Assembly: GCA_021373115.1 (NCBI GenBank)
Contig: JAJFTI010000015.1
Coordinates: 186,001 to 250,000 of the forward strand
DNA length: 64,000 nucleotides
Direction: 5' to 3'
Source of the DNA: Eubacteriales bacterium
GTDB lineage: Bacteria; Bacillota; Clostridia; Christensenellales; CAG-138
The notes beneath the pieces are model-generated. The model did no database searches and had not been told where the DNA came from. It saw only the letters and a list, made by a program, of their open reading frames with translations. Below, one piece after another: positions 1 to 7,112 of the stretch. Both the position numbers and the translations under genes were made by a program. How positions within the stretch are numbered: position 1 is the stretch's first letter; each line of letters starts with the position of its first letter.

Positions 1-2
1 TG

Positions 3-128
3 CCACAGGAGAGTGAAGAACCGGGCGGCGGAAAGCGCAAAAAAAGCGGGATTGAACCAAAGCAAAACAGTGGCGGAACCTCGAATCCCGCACAGGGAAG
101 CTCCGGTGGTGAGTCGCCGCATGGCTGA
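3..128 (+). CDS. C-terminal tail of an unidentified protein (partial)
   Basis: An open frame enters from the left edge and ends at TGA 126-128, giving 41 residues. The tail is hydrophilic, rich in Gly, Ser, Lys, Pro and Gln (it contains GGGKRKKSG and GSSGGES) and has no recognisable domain. Such low-complexity tails occur at the ends of class A penicillin-binding proteins and some other envelope proteins, but the fragment is too short to assign. Reading it as coding rests only on the open frame and its composition. Confidence 0.45.
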   Translation, partial: PQESEEPGGGKRKKSGIEPKQNSGGTSNPAQGSSGGESPHG

Positions 129-158
129 GCGGGACTGCAGCTGCTCAAAAAGCTCTTA

Positions 159-172
159 TTAAAACGTTTTAA
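159..172. promoter_or_regulatory. 14-bp perfect palindrome, possible operator
   Basis: TTAAAACGTTTTAA is a perfect inverted repeat with a central CpG, lying about 130 bp before the AEC permease start. A weak -10-like TACAAT follows at 204-209 without a convincing -35. A central CG is typical of LacI-family operators, but no regulator gene is adjacent. Treating it as an operator is inference. Confidence 0.35.
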
Positions 173-301
173 ATCAGGGATTCCATTTTTCATATGGACG
201 CGGTACAATACAGGGGCAACTTACGTACCGCCGCCCGCTTGCCGGGTAATTCTGGCGGGGGAACCGCCGGATGGTCCGTGCGGCTGGGAGAAGAGGGATA
301 C

Positions 302-1258
302 ATGGCGGAGGTTTTTCGGCTGGCTTTCGGCGAGATGGTCGGCTTTTTGTTTTTCTTTGCAATTGGCGTGCTGCTGGGCAGGCTCAAGCTGCTGCCGGAG
401 CAGGCGGGCGCGTCGTTTTCACGGCTGATCACCTATGTGTTTCTGCCGGCGATGGTGTTCAACAGCTTTGCGCAGCAGTGCACCATGGAGAAGCTGGTTG
501 GCTATGCGCAGCTGCTGGCCGCAGGCGCTGCGCTGCTGGCGCTGTGCTTGCCGGTATCGATCTGGATGCGGCGAAAGTTCCGCGGGGAGCAAATCGAACG
601 GGTCACCGCGTCGTACTCCATGGTGATTCCCAATTTTGGCTATCTCGGCTATCCCCTTGTTCTCGCGCTCTTCGGGCAGGAAACGCTTGCAAAATTCATG
701 ATGTTCGGCTTGCCGTTTCACATCTACATCTATGGCTACGCCATGCGTCAGTGGATGCCGGAGACGGGGAAATCCGGGTCAGCCTGGCTTCGAGTGTTCA
801 ACGCGCCGACCATCGCGCTGGTGCTCGGTGTTCTTCTGGGCGTTTCCGGGCTGCAATCCCCCGCGTTTGTCTCCAAGGTGACGCAGTCGGCATCCGCCTG
901 CATGAGTCCCTGCGCGATGATCGCAACCGGCCTCGCGATTGGCCGGATTCCGCTGAAGCAGCTTTTCGGGGATAAGCGCGTTTACGGGATTGCCGGACTA
1001 AGGCTGATCATTCTGCCGGTGATCTACGGGACGATTGCCTTTTTCCTCTGCCGCTGGCTGAAGCTGGAGCCGGATATCCTTCGCATCGCCGGTGTGTTCC
1101 TCGCGCTGCCGCTCGGCATCAACCCCGTCGTGTTCGCACAGGCGTATGATCAGGACGGCAGTTTTGCCGCGGAATGCGCGCTCATGAGCATGCTCATCAG
1201 TCTGGTGACGCTGCCCGCGCTGCTGAGCTTGGTGAGTCAGCTGGCGCTCATCGTTTAG
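302..1258 (+). CDS. AEC family (auxin efflux carrier-like) permease
   Basis: This 318-residue membrane protein has about ten hydrophobic segments and the AEC/malonate-permease pattern: an N-terminal helix ending in GVLLGRLKLL and a following segment containing VFLPAMVFNSF. These carriers move small carboxylates or other organic anions; the substrate cannot be told from sequence. I chose ATG 302 because GAAGAGGG sits just upstream; the upstream extension of the frame (to 194) runs through the probable promoter and lacks membrane-protein character. The gene stands alone, and the nitrogen unit downstream has its own promoter at about 1371. Confidence 0.85.
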   Translation: MAEVFRLAFGEMVGFLFFFAIGVLLGRLKLLPEQAGASFSRLITYVFLPAMVFNSFAQQCTMEKLVGYAQLLAAGAALLALCLPVSIWMRRKFRGEQIERVTASYSMVIPNFGYLGYPLVLALFGQETLAKFMMFGLPFHIYIYGYAMRQWMPETGKSGSAWLRVFNAPTIALVLGVLLGVSGLQSPAFVSKVTQSASACMSPCAMIATGLAIGRIPLKQLFGDKRVYGIAGLRLIILPVIYGTIAFFLCRWLKLEPDILRIAGVFLALPLGINPVVFAQAYDQDGSFAAECALMSMLISLVTLPALLSLVSQLALIV

Positions 1259-1370
1259 AAACCGATGCTGTAACATGCGAGAATTCCATATGTGGGCAAG
1301 GAGAAACGCCTTGTTTTGGCAAAAAAACACATAAAAATCCGATTCATAGCGCGGTGCGTAAAAAAAACTG

Positions 1371-1401
1371 TTGACAAAAGGCTTGCTTCGTAGCTTAATA
1401 T
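1371..1401 (+). promoter_or_regulatory. Candidate sigma-A promoter of the ammonium-transport unit
   Basis: A perfect -35 TTGACA (1371-1376) is followed after 19 bp by TAATAT (1396-1401), a 4/6 -10. The long spacer and weak -10 suggest an activated or poorly basal promoter. Transcription would start near 1408, at the first base of the leader hairpin. Confidence 0.5.
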
Positions 1402-1407
1402 AGCCCA

Positions 1408-1452
1408 TAGCAATGGTGCTGCAGAGACGTCTGCCGCGCCATTGCTTTTTTT
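1408..1452 (+). terminator. Leader terminator with mutually exclusive hexaloop hairpin (possible antitermination control)
   Basis: AGCAATGGTGC (1409-1419) pairs with GCGCCATTGCT (1436-1446), 11 bp with one G-U, enclosing a smaller GCAGA/TCTGC hairpin and followed by seven T residues: a textbook intrinsic terminator. The 5' arm can instead fold as a short hairpin, TAGC-AATGGT-GCTG (1408-1421), whose six-base loop has A at position 1 and G at position 4, the loop rule known for ANTAR-protein binding hairpins. The second inner hairpin does not keep the A1/G4 rule. It could also simply terminate the permease transcript. Confidence 0.6.
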
Positions 1453-1565
1453 ATTGTTTCGGCACCCGATCGAAAGCCGGCCGAACGGGGAAAGAGCAAG
1501 GTCCACGGGACGATACAAGCGATCCTGAGGCGGGGTCGATTTGGACAGAAAGGATGCATACAAAC

Positions 1566-1856
1566 ATGGAGAAGCAATCCGCTAAACAAGAAAAGAGGGT
1601 CCTGATTGCGCTGCTGTATGTGATCGCGATCGTGATCATCCTGCTGGGGGCGTCGTTTTGCGTGTATAGCGTGATCAACAACGTTCAACTGGCGATTCTA
1701 TCGTCCAGCGTTCCGGGTTTCGTATTCGGGCTGGTCGTGCTCTTTCTCGGCGTGCGATACGTCTTTTCGCTTCAGAAACTGAAAGCGGAAGTCTATTCAA
1801 CGTCGTCGGGGTTTGCCTGGAGCAACTTTCGGAAAACGAAAAAAAGCAAAGCGTAA
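1566..1856 (+). CDS. Small two-helix membrane protein upstream of amt
   Basis: A 96-residue protein with two clear transmembrane stretches (about residues 11-34 and 41-64), then a basic, hydrophilic C-terminal tail ending in FRKTKKSKA that is probably cytoplasmic. I do not recognise the family. ATG 1566 is chosen over in-frame ATG 1554 because the AAAGG at about 1549-1553 would overlap the latter. It is 34 bp before amt on the same strand with no terminator between, so it is probably co-transcribed and may be an accessory of ammonium uptake; that role is inference from position only. Confidence 0.7.
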   Translation: MEKQSAKQEKRVLIALLYVIAIVIILLGASFCVYSVINNVQLAILSSSVPGFVFGLVVLFLGVRYVFSLQKLKAEVYSTSSGFAWSNFRKTKKSKA

Positions 1857-1890
1857 ATATTCAGTATAGAGCAAAACAAGGAGGGGTGTT

Positions 1891-3915
1891 ATGAAAAAGT
1901 CAATCTTTATCATCGTTGTCCTGCTTGCCCTTGTGGCGGCGGTACTGCTGCTCTTGTTCCCGATGCAGTCCGCCGCGGCGGACCCGACGGGCGCCGGCTA
2001 CATTGCCACCACCGGCGAGGAAACGCTGACGGACGTCGCCACAACGGCCAACAAGGCCTACTTTGGCGCAAACTACACCTGGGTTATGATTGCGGCATTC
2101 ATGGTCTTCTTCTTCCAGTGCGGCTTTGCCATGGTGGAGACCGGATTCTGCCGCGGCAAGAACGCCGCGCATACGATGACCATGAACTTCATGGTCTTTC
2201 TGGTTGGCGCGATCGGCTATTTCCTCGTCGGGTTCGCGCTCCAGATGGGCGGCAGCGGCGGCGCAGCTGGTTTGGGTACTGGCGGCGCGGCGTTGGATTC
2301 CCTGCTCAAGATTCCCGGTTTCGGCGGGGTTCTCGGCTATAAAGGGTTTCTGCTCAACGGAACCTACGACGCGGGCATCTATGCGCTCTTTTTCTTCCAG
2401 ATGGTGTTCATGGATACCACGGTAACGATTCCCACCGGAGCCATGGCGGAGCGCGTGAAGTATTCCGCCGTCGTTATCACCTCGTTCTTTATTTCCATGG
2501 TGCTCTACCCGCTGTTTGGCAACTGGGTCTGGGGCGGCGGCTGGCTCGCGACGCTCGGCGCGAACTTCGGCATCGGCCATGGCGTTGTGGACTTCGCGGG
2601 TAGCGGCGTTGTGCATTCCATGGGCGGCATGATCGCGCTCTCCGGCGCTATCGTTCTTGGCCCGCGCATCGGCAAGTTCAAAAAGGACGGCACGGCGCGC
2701 GCTTTCCCCGGCCATAATATTCCGATGGCGATTATTGGTACCATCATCCTATTCTTCTGCTGGTTCTCGTTCAACGCGGGCTCCACGCTGAACTCCACCG
2801 ACTTTCGCCTCTCGGTTGTCGCGACCAACACGATGATCGCCGGAGCGATCGGCGGCCTGGTCGCTATGTTCTACATGTGGGTCAAGTTCGGCAAGCCCGA
2901 TCCTTCCATGACGGCGAACGGCACGCTTGCGGGTCTTGTTGCGATCACGGCGCCCTGCGCGTTTGTGGACGGCGTGTCCTCGTTCCTGATCGGCCTCATC
3001 GCGGGCATTCTGGTCTGCGTTTCCGTCTCCTTTGTGGAGAACAAGCTCAAGATCGACGACCCGGTCGGCGCGATCTCCGTCCACGGTGTGAACGGCTTCT
3101 GGGGCATGATCGCGCTGGGGCTCTTCGCGGACGGCAAGTACGGCGACGGATTCAACGGCGTAAGCGGCGCCGTACGCGGCCTGTTCTATGGCGACGCGAC
3201 GCAGCTCTACGCGCAGCTGATCGCGCTCGGCGTGCTTCTCGTCTGGGGCTTTGGCGTATCCTTCGTCTTCTTTAAAATCCTCGACAAGGTCTGGGGCCTC
3301 CGCATCTCGCCGGAGGCTGAACTCGAAGGTCTCGACATCCCGGAGATGGGCGTGCTCGCCTATCCGGATAGTCAGCTGATTCGCGGCGAACTGGATTATG
3401 ATTCCGCGGATAATGCAGAGATCAGACAGCTCCGACGCTTCAGTTATACACCGTTTCATAAGCAGATTGCTCCTTCCGCGGCAAAGGCGAGCATCGACGC
3501 GGCGGTGCCAGTCGAGCTGGTCAGCAAGCCTGGAAAGGCGGTTGGTTCCGACGTGAAGATCACCAAGATCGAGATCATCACCAAGCAGAGCCGCTTCGAA
3601 GCGCTCAAGGAAGCGATGAACGGAATCGGCGTAACCGGCATGACGGTGACCCAGGTGCTCGGCTGCGGCATGCAGAAAGGCAAGACCGAGTACTACCGCG
3701 GCGTCGAAACCGAAGTAAACCTTCTGCCCAAGGTGCAGGTTGAGATCGTGGTTACCAAGGTACCGGTTCGTACGGTGATTGAGACCGCAAAGAGCGTCCT
3801 CTACACTGGACACTTTGGCGACGGCAAGATCTTTGTCTACGACGTGGAAAACGTCATCAAGGTGCGCACGGGTGAGGAAGGCTACGACGCGCTGCAGGAC
3901 GACGACAACCCGTAA
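1891..3915 (+). CDS. amt: Ammonium transporter fused to a C-terminal PII (GlnB/GlnK) signalling domain
   Basis: 674 residues. A signal-like hydrophobic N-terminus (1-29) precedes an Amt/MEP/Rh channel of about eleven helices (roughly 50-470). The signature DFAGSGVVHSMGG carries the first pore histidine (about His242) and ISVHGVNG the second (about His398), so the twin-His pore is intact. After a linker, residues about 555-665 form a PII domain starting KITKIEIITK, with the B-loop-like stretch YTGHFGDGKIFVYDVEN. Separate GlnK normally plugs Amt; here the regulator is covalently attached. The T-loop reads TEYYRGVETEVNLLPK: the position of the uridylylated Tyr51 of enteric PII is Thr, while the Tyr46 equivalent is kept, so control is probably by ATP/ADP/2-oxoglutarate binding rather than uridylylation. 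AGGAGGGG precedes ATG 1891. Confidence 0.96.
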   Translation: MKKSIFIIVVLLALVAAVLLLLFPMQSAAADPTGAGYIATTGEETLTDVATTANKAYFGANYTWVMIAAFMVFFFQCGFAMVETGFCRGKNAAHTMTMNFMVFLVGAIGYFLVGFALQMGGSGGAAGLGTGGAALDSLLKIPGFGGVLGYKGFLLNGTYDAGIYALFFFQMVFMDTTVTIPTGAMAERVKYSAVVITSFFISMVLYPLFGNWVWGGGWLATLGANFGIGHGVVDFAGSGVVHSMGGMIALSGAIVLGPRIGKFKKDGTARAFPGHNIPMAIIGTIILFFCWFSFNAGSTLNSTDFRLSVVATNTMIAGAIGGLVAMFYMWVKFGKPDPSMTANGTLAGLVAITAPCAFVDGVSSFLIGLIAGILVCVSVSFVENKLKIDDPVGAISVHGVNGFWGMIALGLFADGKYGDGFNGVSGAVRGLFYGDATQLYAQLIALGVLLVWGFGVSFVFFKILDKVWGLRISPEAELEGLDIPEMGVLAYPDSQLIRGELDYDSADNAEIRQLRRFSYTPFHKQIAPSAAKASIDAAVPVELVSKPGKAVGSDVKITKIEIITKQSRFEALKEAMNGIGVTGMTVTQVLGCGMQKGKTEYYRGVETEVNLLPKVQVEIVVTKVPVRTVIETAKSVLYTGHFGDGKIFVYDVENVIKVRTGEEGYDALQDDDNP

Positions 3916-3933
3916 TACATCGGTATGCAAAGC

Positions 3934-3971
3934 GGAGCGTCCCGCCCGCCGTCCGGCGGGCGGGACGCTCC
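3934..3971 (+). terminator. Very strong GC-rich hairpin after amt
   Basis: A perfect 17-bp stem (3934-3950 with 3955-3971) closes a four-base GTCC loop 18 bp after the amt stop. There is no T-run, only GGACGTTTC, so it may act as a Rho-independent terminator of low efficiency, a bidirectional barrier, or an mRNA 3'-end stabiliser. Confidence 0.65.
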
Positions 3972-4038
3972 GGACGTTTCAACGGAAGCGAAATGACGGT
4001 TCATACGAAGAATCCTGCATAATAATTCTTCATAACGC

Positions 4039-4066
4039 TTGACAACAGGATTATATATGATACACT
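4039..4066 (+). promoter_or_regulatory. Promoter of the lysine transport operon
   Basis: TTGACA (4039-4044), 16 bp, then TACACT (4061-4066) preceded by TGA, giving an extended -10 (TGnTACACT). The predicted start near 4073 lies 12 nt before the riboswitch aptamer, as expected for a riboswitch leader. Confidence 0.7.
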
Positions 4067-4084
4067 TACAACAATTTCATAGTG

Positions 4085-4239
4085 CCGATTGATAGAGGCG
4101 CGGTTGTCAAGAGTAACCTCAAAAGAAGGTGAAAGGGGCTGCCGCCGAAGTGTACGAACCCCACAAAGAAGTGGGCAAGAGCGCTGGGCTGCGGGAGAAT
4201 ATGTCGCAGACTGTCACGAAAGTGGAGAGCTGTCATTGG
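4085..4239 (+). promoter_or_regulatory. Lysine riboswitch (L box) aptamer
   Basis: The L-box core is present in order: GATAGAGGCGCGG, AAGAGTAACC, GAAGGTGAAAGGGG, CTGCCGCCGAAG, a helix ACCCCAC/GTGGGC with GCTGGGCTGC, GACTGTCA and GGAGAGCTGTC. Helix P1 is formed by CCGATTGATAG (4085-4095) with CTGTCATTGG (4230-4239). GGTCAA (4238-4243) can pair with TTGACC (4279-4284), an alternative structure between aptamer and terminator. Lysine binding is expected to stabilise P1 and let the downstream terminator form, shutting off uptake when lysine is plentiful. The overlapping 84-codon frame at 4129-4383 is therefore not a gene. Confidence 0.93.
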
Positions 4240-4284
4240 TCAAGGGCGGAACAGCCGCCTAGCAGATATTTTTGCAGATTGACC

Positions 4285-4327
4285 GTGAGTTCTTCTTTTT
4301 TCGAAGAACTCACTTTTCTTTTTTCTG
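4285..4327 (+). terminator. Riboswitch expression-platform terminator
   Basis: GTGAGTTCTTC (4285-4295) pairs perfectly with GAAGAACTCAC (4303-4313), 11 bp with a 7-nt loop, followed by TTTTCTTTTTTCTG. It sits between the lysine aptamer and the first structural gene, the standard arrangement for transcription attenuation. Confidence 0.9.
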
Positions 4328-4401
4328 AGATTGTTCGTGGACGCTTCGACATGAAACGGTCAGATGAAAACACTTATATATAAGGAAGGAAATCAAGAAT
4401 C

Positions 4402-5241
4402 ATGAAGAAGATCATTGCCCTGACACTGGCGCTTGCGATGGCGGCCCTCGTATTCGGCTGCGCAAGCGCGCCAAAGGCGACCACCGGGGTTGAAGACGGC
4501 GTGCTGACCGTCGCGATGGAGTGCGCTTACGCGCCCTACAACTGGACGCAGGCGGACGATTCCAACGGTGCCGTCCCGATTAAGGACTCCAACGAGTTTG
4601 CCAACGGCTACGATGTGATGATGGCCAAGAAGCTCGCGGATGCGAACGGCTGGAAGCTCGAAGTCGTCCGTCTCGACTGGGATTCCCTGATTCCCGCGGT
4701 ACAGACCGGTCAGATCGACGCGGTCATCGCCGGACAGTCCATGACGACGGAGCGCATGGAGCAAGTTGACTTTGCAGGCCCGTACCTTTATGCCACCATC
4801 GTGTGCCTGACCCTGAAAACCAGCAGCTTTGCTTCCGCCAAGGGCATTTCCGAACTTTCCGGCGGCACCTGCACGAGCCAGCTCGGCACGATCTGGTATG
4901 ACACCTGCCTGCCGCAGATCACCGGCGCCAAGATCCAGCCCGCGGCGGAGACCGCCCCGGCCATGCTGATGGCGCTGGAAACCGGCACAGTGGATTTCGT
5001 GTGCACCGATATGCCGACCGCGCAGGGCGCAATTGCCGCGTATCCGGATATGGTTCTGTTGGACTTTGCGGGCAGCGGGGACGACTTTGCCGTATCCGAA
5101 AGCGACGTGAACATCGGCATTTCCGTCAAGAAGGGCAACACGACCCTGAAGGACGCGTTGAACAAGGTGCTTTCCACCATGACGGCGGACGATTTTAACG
5201 CACTGATGGCGGATGCAATCGCTGTTCAACCAATCGGCTGA
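4402..5241 (+). CDS. Lysine (polar amino acid) ABC transporter substrate-binding lipoprotein
   Basis: 279 residues with a lipoprotein signal peptide ending VFGC (lipidated Cys20) and a family-3 solute-binding (SBP_bac_3) fold: VAMECAYAPYNWT near the N-terminus, WDSLIPAVQTGQIDAVIAG in the first lobe, and DALNKVLSTMT at the C-terminus. It captures the amino acid outside the membrane and delivers it to the permease encoded next. Family-3 proteins bind many polar amino acids; the L box ahead of the operon makes lysine the best guess. AAGGAAGG lies 10 nt before ATG 4402. A hairpin separates it from the permease gene, consistent with binding protein being made in excess. Confidence 0.93.
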   Translation: MKKIIALTLALAMAALVFGCASAPKATTGVEDGVLTVAMECAYAPYNWTQADDSNGAVPIKDSNEFANGYDVMMAKKLADANGWKLEVVRLDWDSLIPAVQTGQIDAVIAGQSMTTERMEQVDFAGPYLYATIVCLTLKTSSFASAKGISELSGGTCTSQLGTIWYDTCLPQITGAKIQPAAETAPAMLMALETGTVDFVCTDMPTAQGAIAAYPDMVLLDFAGSGDDFAVSESDVNIGISVKKGNTTLKDALNKVLSTMTADDFNALMADAIAVQPIG

Positions 5242-5282
5242 GCGAAACGGGTTCATTCGGAACGAAGATACGATCTGCGGGA

Positions 5283-5321
5283 CAAGGCGAGCCGGAAGTG
5301 GCGCGCCTTGCCTTCCGTTTT
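5283..5321 (+). repeat. Intra-operon hairpin after the lysine binding-protein gene
   Basis: CAAGGCG (5283-5289) pairs with CGCCTTG (5304-5310); alternatively CGGAAG (5293-5298) pairs with CTTCCG (5312-5317) ahead of TTTT. Either could attenuate or protect the upstream message, lowering permease/ATPase expression relative to the binding protein. Confidence 0.55.
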
Positions 5322-5338
5322 AAGGGGAAGGAGAACAC

Positions 5339-6157
5339 GTGAGTTTCGCACAACTCGTCAGCGACATTATTAAACTTTGGAACAACTATGGCATGATCTA
5401 CCTGGGCGGTATGTGGAAGACGGTATCGCTTGCCGTCATCTGCACACTCGTCGGGTGCCTGATCGGGTTTCTCTGCGGTGTTTTGCAGACAATTCCCTGC
5501 GCCAAGACCGACCACGTGATCAAGCGTACTCTGCTGAGCGTGCTTCGCGCGGTGATTCGGGCCTATGTGGAGGTCTTCCGCGGAACGCCAATGATCCTGC
5601 AGGCGGTCTTTGTCTATTATGGGCTGCCGTATTTTACGAATAACGCCGTGCAGTGGAGCAGTGTCTGGATGGCCGCGTTTACCGTTGTTGCCATAAACAC
5701 AGGCGCATACATGGCCGAAACGGTGCGTGGCGGCATCCTCTCCATCGATCCCGGACAGACGGAAGGCGCAAAGGCCATCGGCATGACGCACGTGCAGACC
5801 ATGGTCAATGTGATTCTGCCGCAGGCGCTGCGCAGCATTCTGCCCCAGATCGGCAACAACTTCATCATCAACCTCAAGGATACCTCCGTTATGTTCATCA
5901 TCGGCTACTCCGAGTTTTTTGCTACGCATAAGGCGGTCGTCGGGGCAACCTTCCTGTATTTCCCCTCGGCTACGGTGGAGATGATCGGCTATCTGTTCAT
6001 GACGCTAGTCAGTTCGTTCCTGTTGCGCTGGTGGGAGAAGAAGATTGACGGAAGCGACAGCTTCGACCTTGCAACGAAGGATACGCTGGCGCATACGAGC
6101 GGGATGGTGCGATACCGGCATAAGCACGCGGCCAGGCTGGAAGAGAGGGGGCGCTGA
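5339..6157 (+). CDS. Lysine ABC transporter permease (HisM/ArtQ family)
   Basis: 272 residues with about five transmembrane helices and the polar-amino-acid permease hallmarks: FRGTPMILQ, and the EAA loop around EGAKAIGMTHVQTM that docks on the ATPase, followed by LPQIGNNFIINLKDTS. It starts with GTG at 5339; AAGGGGAAGGAG immediately upstream fixes this start. A single permease gene suggests a homodimeric channel. The C-terminus is a longer basic cytoplasmic tail than usual. It lies between the binding protein and ATPase genes and is only 3 bp from the latter. Confidence 0.93.
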   Translation: MSFAQLVSDIIKLWNNYGMIYLGGMWKTVSLAVICTLVGCLIGFLCGVLQTIPCAKTDHVIKRTLLSVLRAVIRAYVEVFRGTPMILQAVFVYYGLPYFTNNAVQWSSVWMAAFTVVAINTGAYMAETVRGGILSIDPGQTEGAKAIGMTHVQTMVNVILPQALRSILPQIGNNFIINLKDTSVMFIIGYSEFFATHKAVVGATFLYFPSATVEMIGYLFMTLVSSFLLRWWEKKIDGSDSFDLATKDTLAHTSGMVRYRHKHAARLEERGR

Positions 6158-6160
6158 ACG

Positions 6161-6916
6161 ATGGATCAGAAGAAAACGGGAGACGTATTGCTGCAGGTCA
6201 GCCACCTTTCCAAGAGCTTTGGCAACAATCTTGTTTTGAAGGACATTGATTTTTCCGTCAGCAAGGGGGATGTCACAAGCGTAATCGGCTCCTCCGGCTC
6301 CGGAAAATCCACCCTGCTTCGCTGCATCAATCTGTTGGAGGTGCCAACTTCCGGCCAGATTCTGTTTCATGGCAGCAGCATCACCGCGCGCGGGTACAAC
6401 GTGCCCGCCTACCGCGCAAAGGTCGGCATGGTGTTTCAGAGCTTCAATCTCTTTGCCAACATGACGGTGCTGGAAAATTGCATGATCGGGCTTCGCAAGG
6501 TAATGCGCCAGGATAAGGCGACCGCCGAGGAAACCGCGCGCATGTATCTCGACAAGGTCGGCATGGCGCCTTATATCAACGCCAAGCCGCGCCAGATTTC
6601 CGGCGGACAGAAGCAGCGCGTGGCCATCGCGCGGGCGCTCGCCATGGAGCCGGAAGTGCTGCTTTTCGACGAGCCGACTTCCGCGCTCGACCCGCAGATG
6701 GTCGGCGAGGTGCTGGATGTTATGAAGGCGCTCGTAAAGGAAGGCCTGACCATGATCGTGGTTACCCATGAGATGGCGTTTGCGCGGGACGTTTCAAGCC
6801 GCACCGTGTTCATGAAGGACGGCATTATCTGGGAGGACGGTGCGCCTAGCCAGATCTTCGGGCATCCGCAAAAAACGGAAACGCAGGAGTTTTTATCCCG
6901 GTTTTTCGACCGGTGA
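6161..6916 (+). CDS. Lysine ABC transporter ATP-binding protein (GlnQ/HisP family)
   Basis: 251 residues. Walker [10 protein letters not shown] near residue 43, signature [13 protein letters not shown] near 146, Walker [12 protein letters not shown] near 166, H-loop VVTHEM. It energises uptake of the amino acid as a cytoplasmic dimer. ATG 6161 follows the permease stop by 3 bp with GAGGGGGC upstream, so translation is probably coupled. It is the last gene of the riboswitch-controlled operon; only weak hairpins (a GAGGC/GCCTC pair near 6941-6967) follow. Confidence 0.95.
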   Translation: MDQKKTGDVLLQVSHLSKSFGNNLVLKDIDFSVSKGDVTSVIGSSGSGKSTLLRCINLLEVPTSGQILFHGSSITARGYNVPAYRAKVGMVFQSFNLFANMTVLENCMIGLRKVMRQDKATAEETARMYLDKVGMAPYINAKPRQISGGQKQRVAIARALAMEPEVLLFDEPTSALDPQMVGEVLDVMKALVKEGLTMIVVTHEMAFARDVSSRTVFMKDGIIWEDGAPSQIFGHPQKTETQEFLSRFFDR

Positions 6917-7023
6917 CCGGTATTTGACAATGTGTGCAGAGGCTGTCCGCTTGCCGGCCGGCCTCTCTTCTTCGGTACGCCTGGTTTGCCCTGCGATCAG
7001 ATGTGCGGAAAATAAACTATGAA

Positions 7024-7052
7024 TTGACTGAATCCATTTGAAATAATAAAAT
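7024..7052 (+). promoter_or_regulatory. Promoter of the SBP-PAS-GGDEF-HD-GYP gene
   Basis: TTGACT (7024-7029), exactly 17 bp, TAAAAT (7047-7052): both hexamers 5/6. The start would be near 7059, leaving a leader of about 55 nt. It gives the signalling gene its own transcript, apart from the lysine operon. Confidence 0.72.
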
Positions 7053-7112
7053 GGAATAAATTACGTCGCACGTCTCATTTCAGAAAATATCGAATCGATC
7101 GGCTCTAGTCTG

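Noticed and set aside
1408..1452. Firm call of an ANTAR RNA element
   Set aside because: Only one of the two required hexaloops shows A1/G4, so it is reported as a possibility, not as an annotation.
2749..3930. Long minus-strand frame (393 codons) opposite amt
   Set aside because: Antisense shadow of a GC-rich gene; sequence is rich in Arg, His and Asp with no family features, and the plus strand encodes a clear ammonium channel.
4129..4383. 84-codon frame in the lysine operon leader
   Set aside because: It overlaps the riboswitch aptamer and terminator and lacks a ribosome site.
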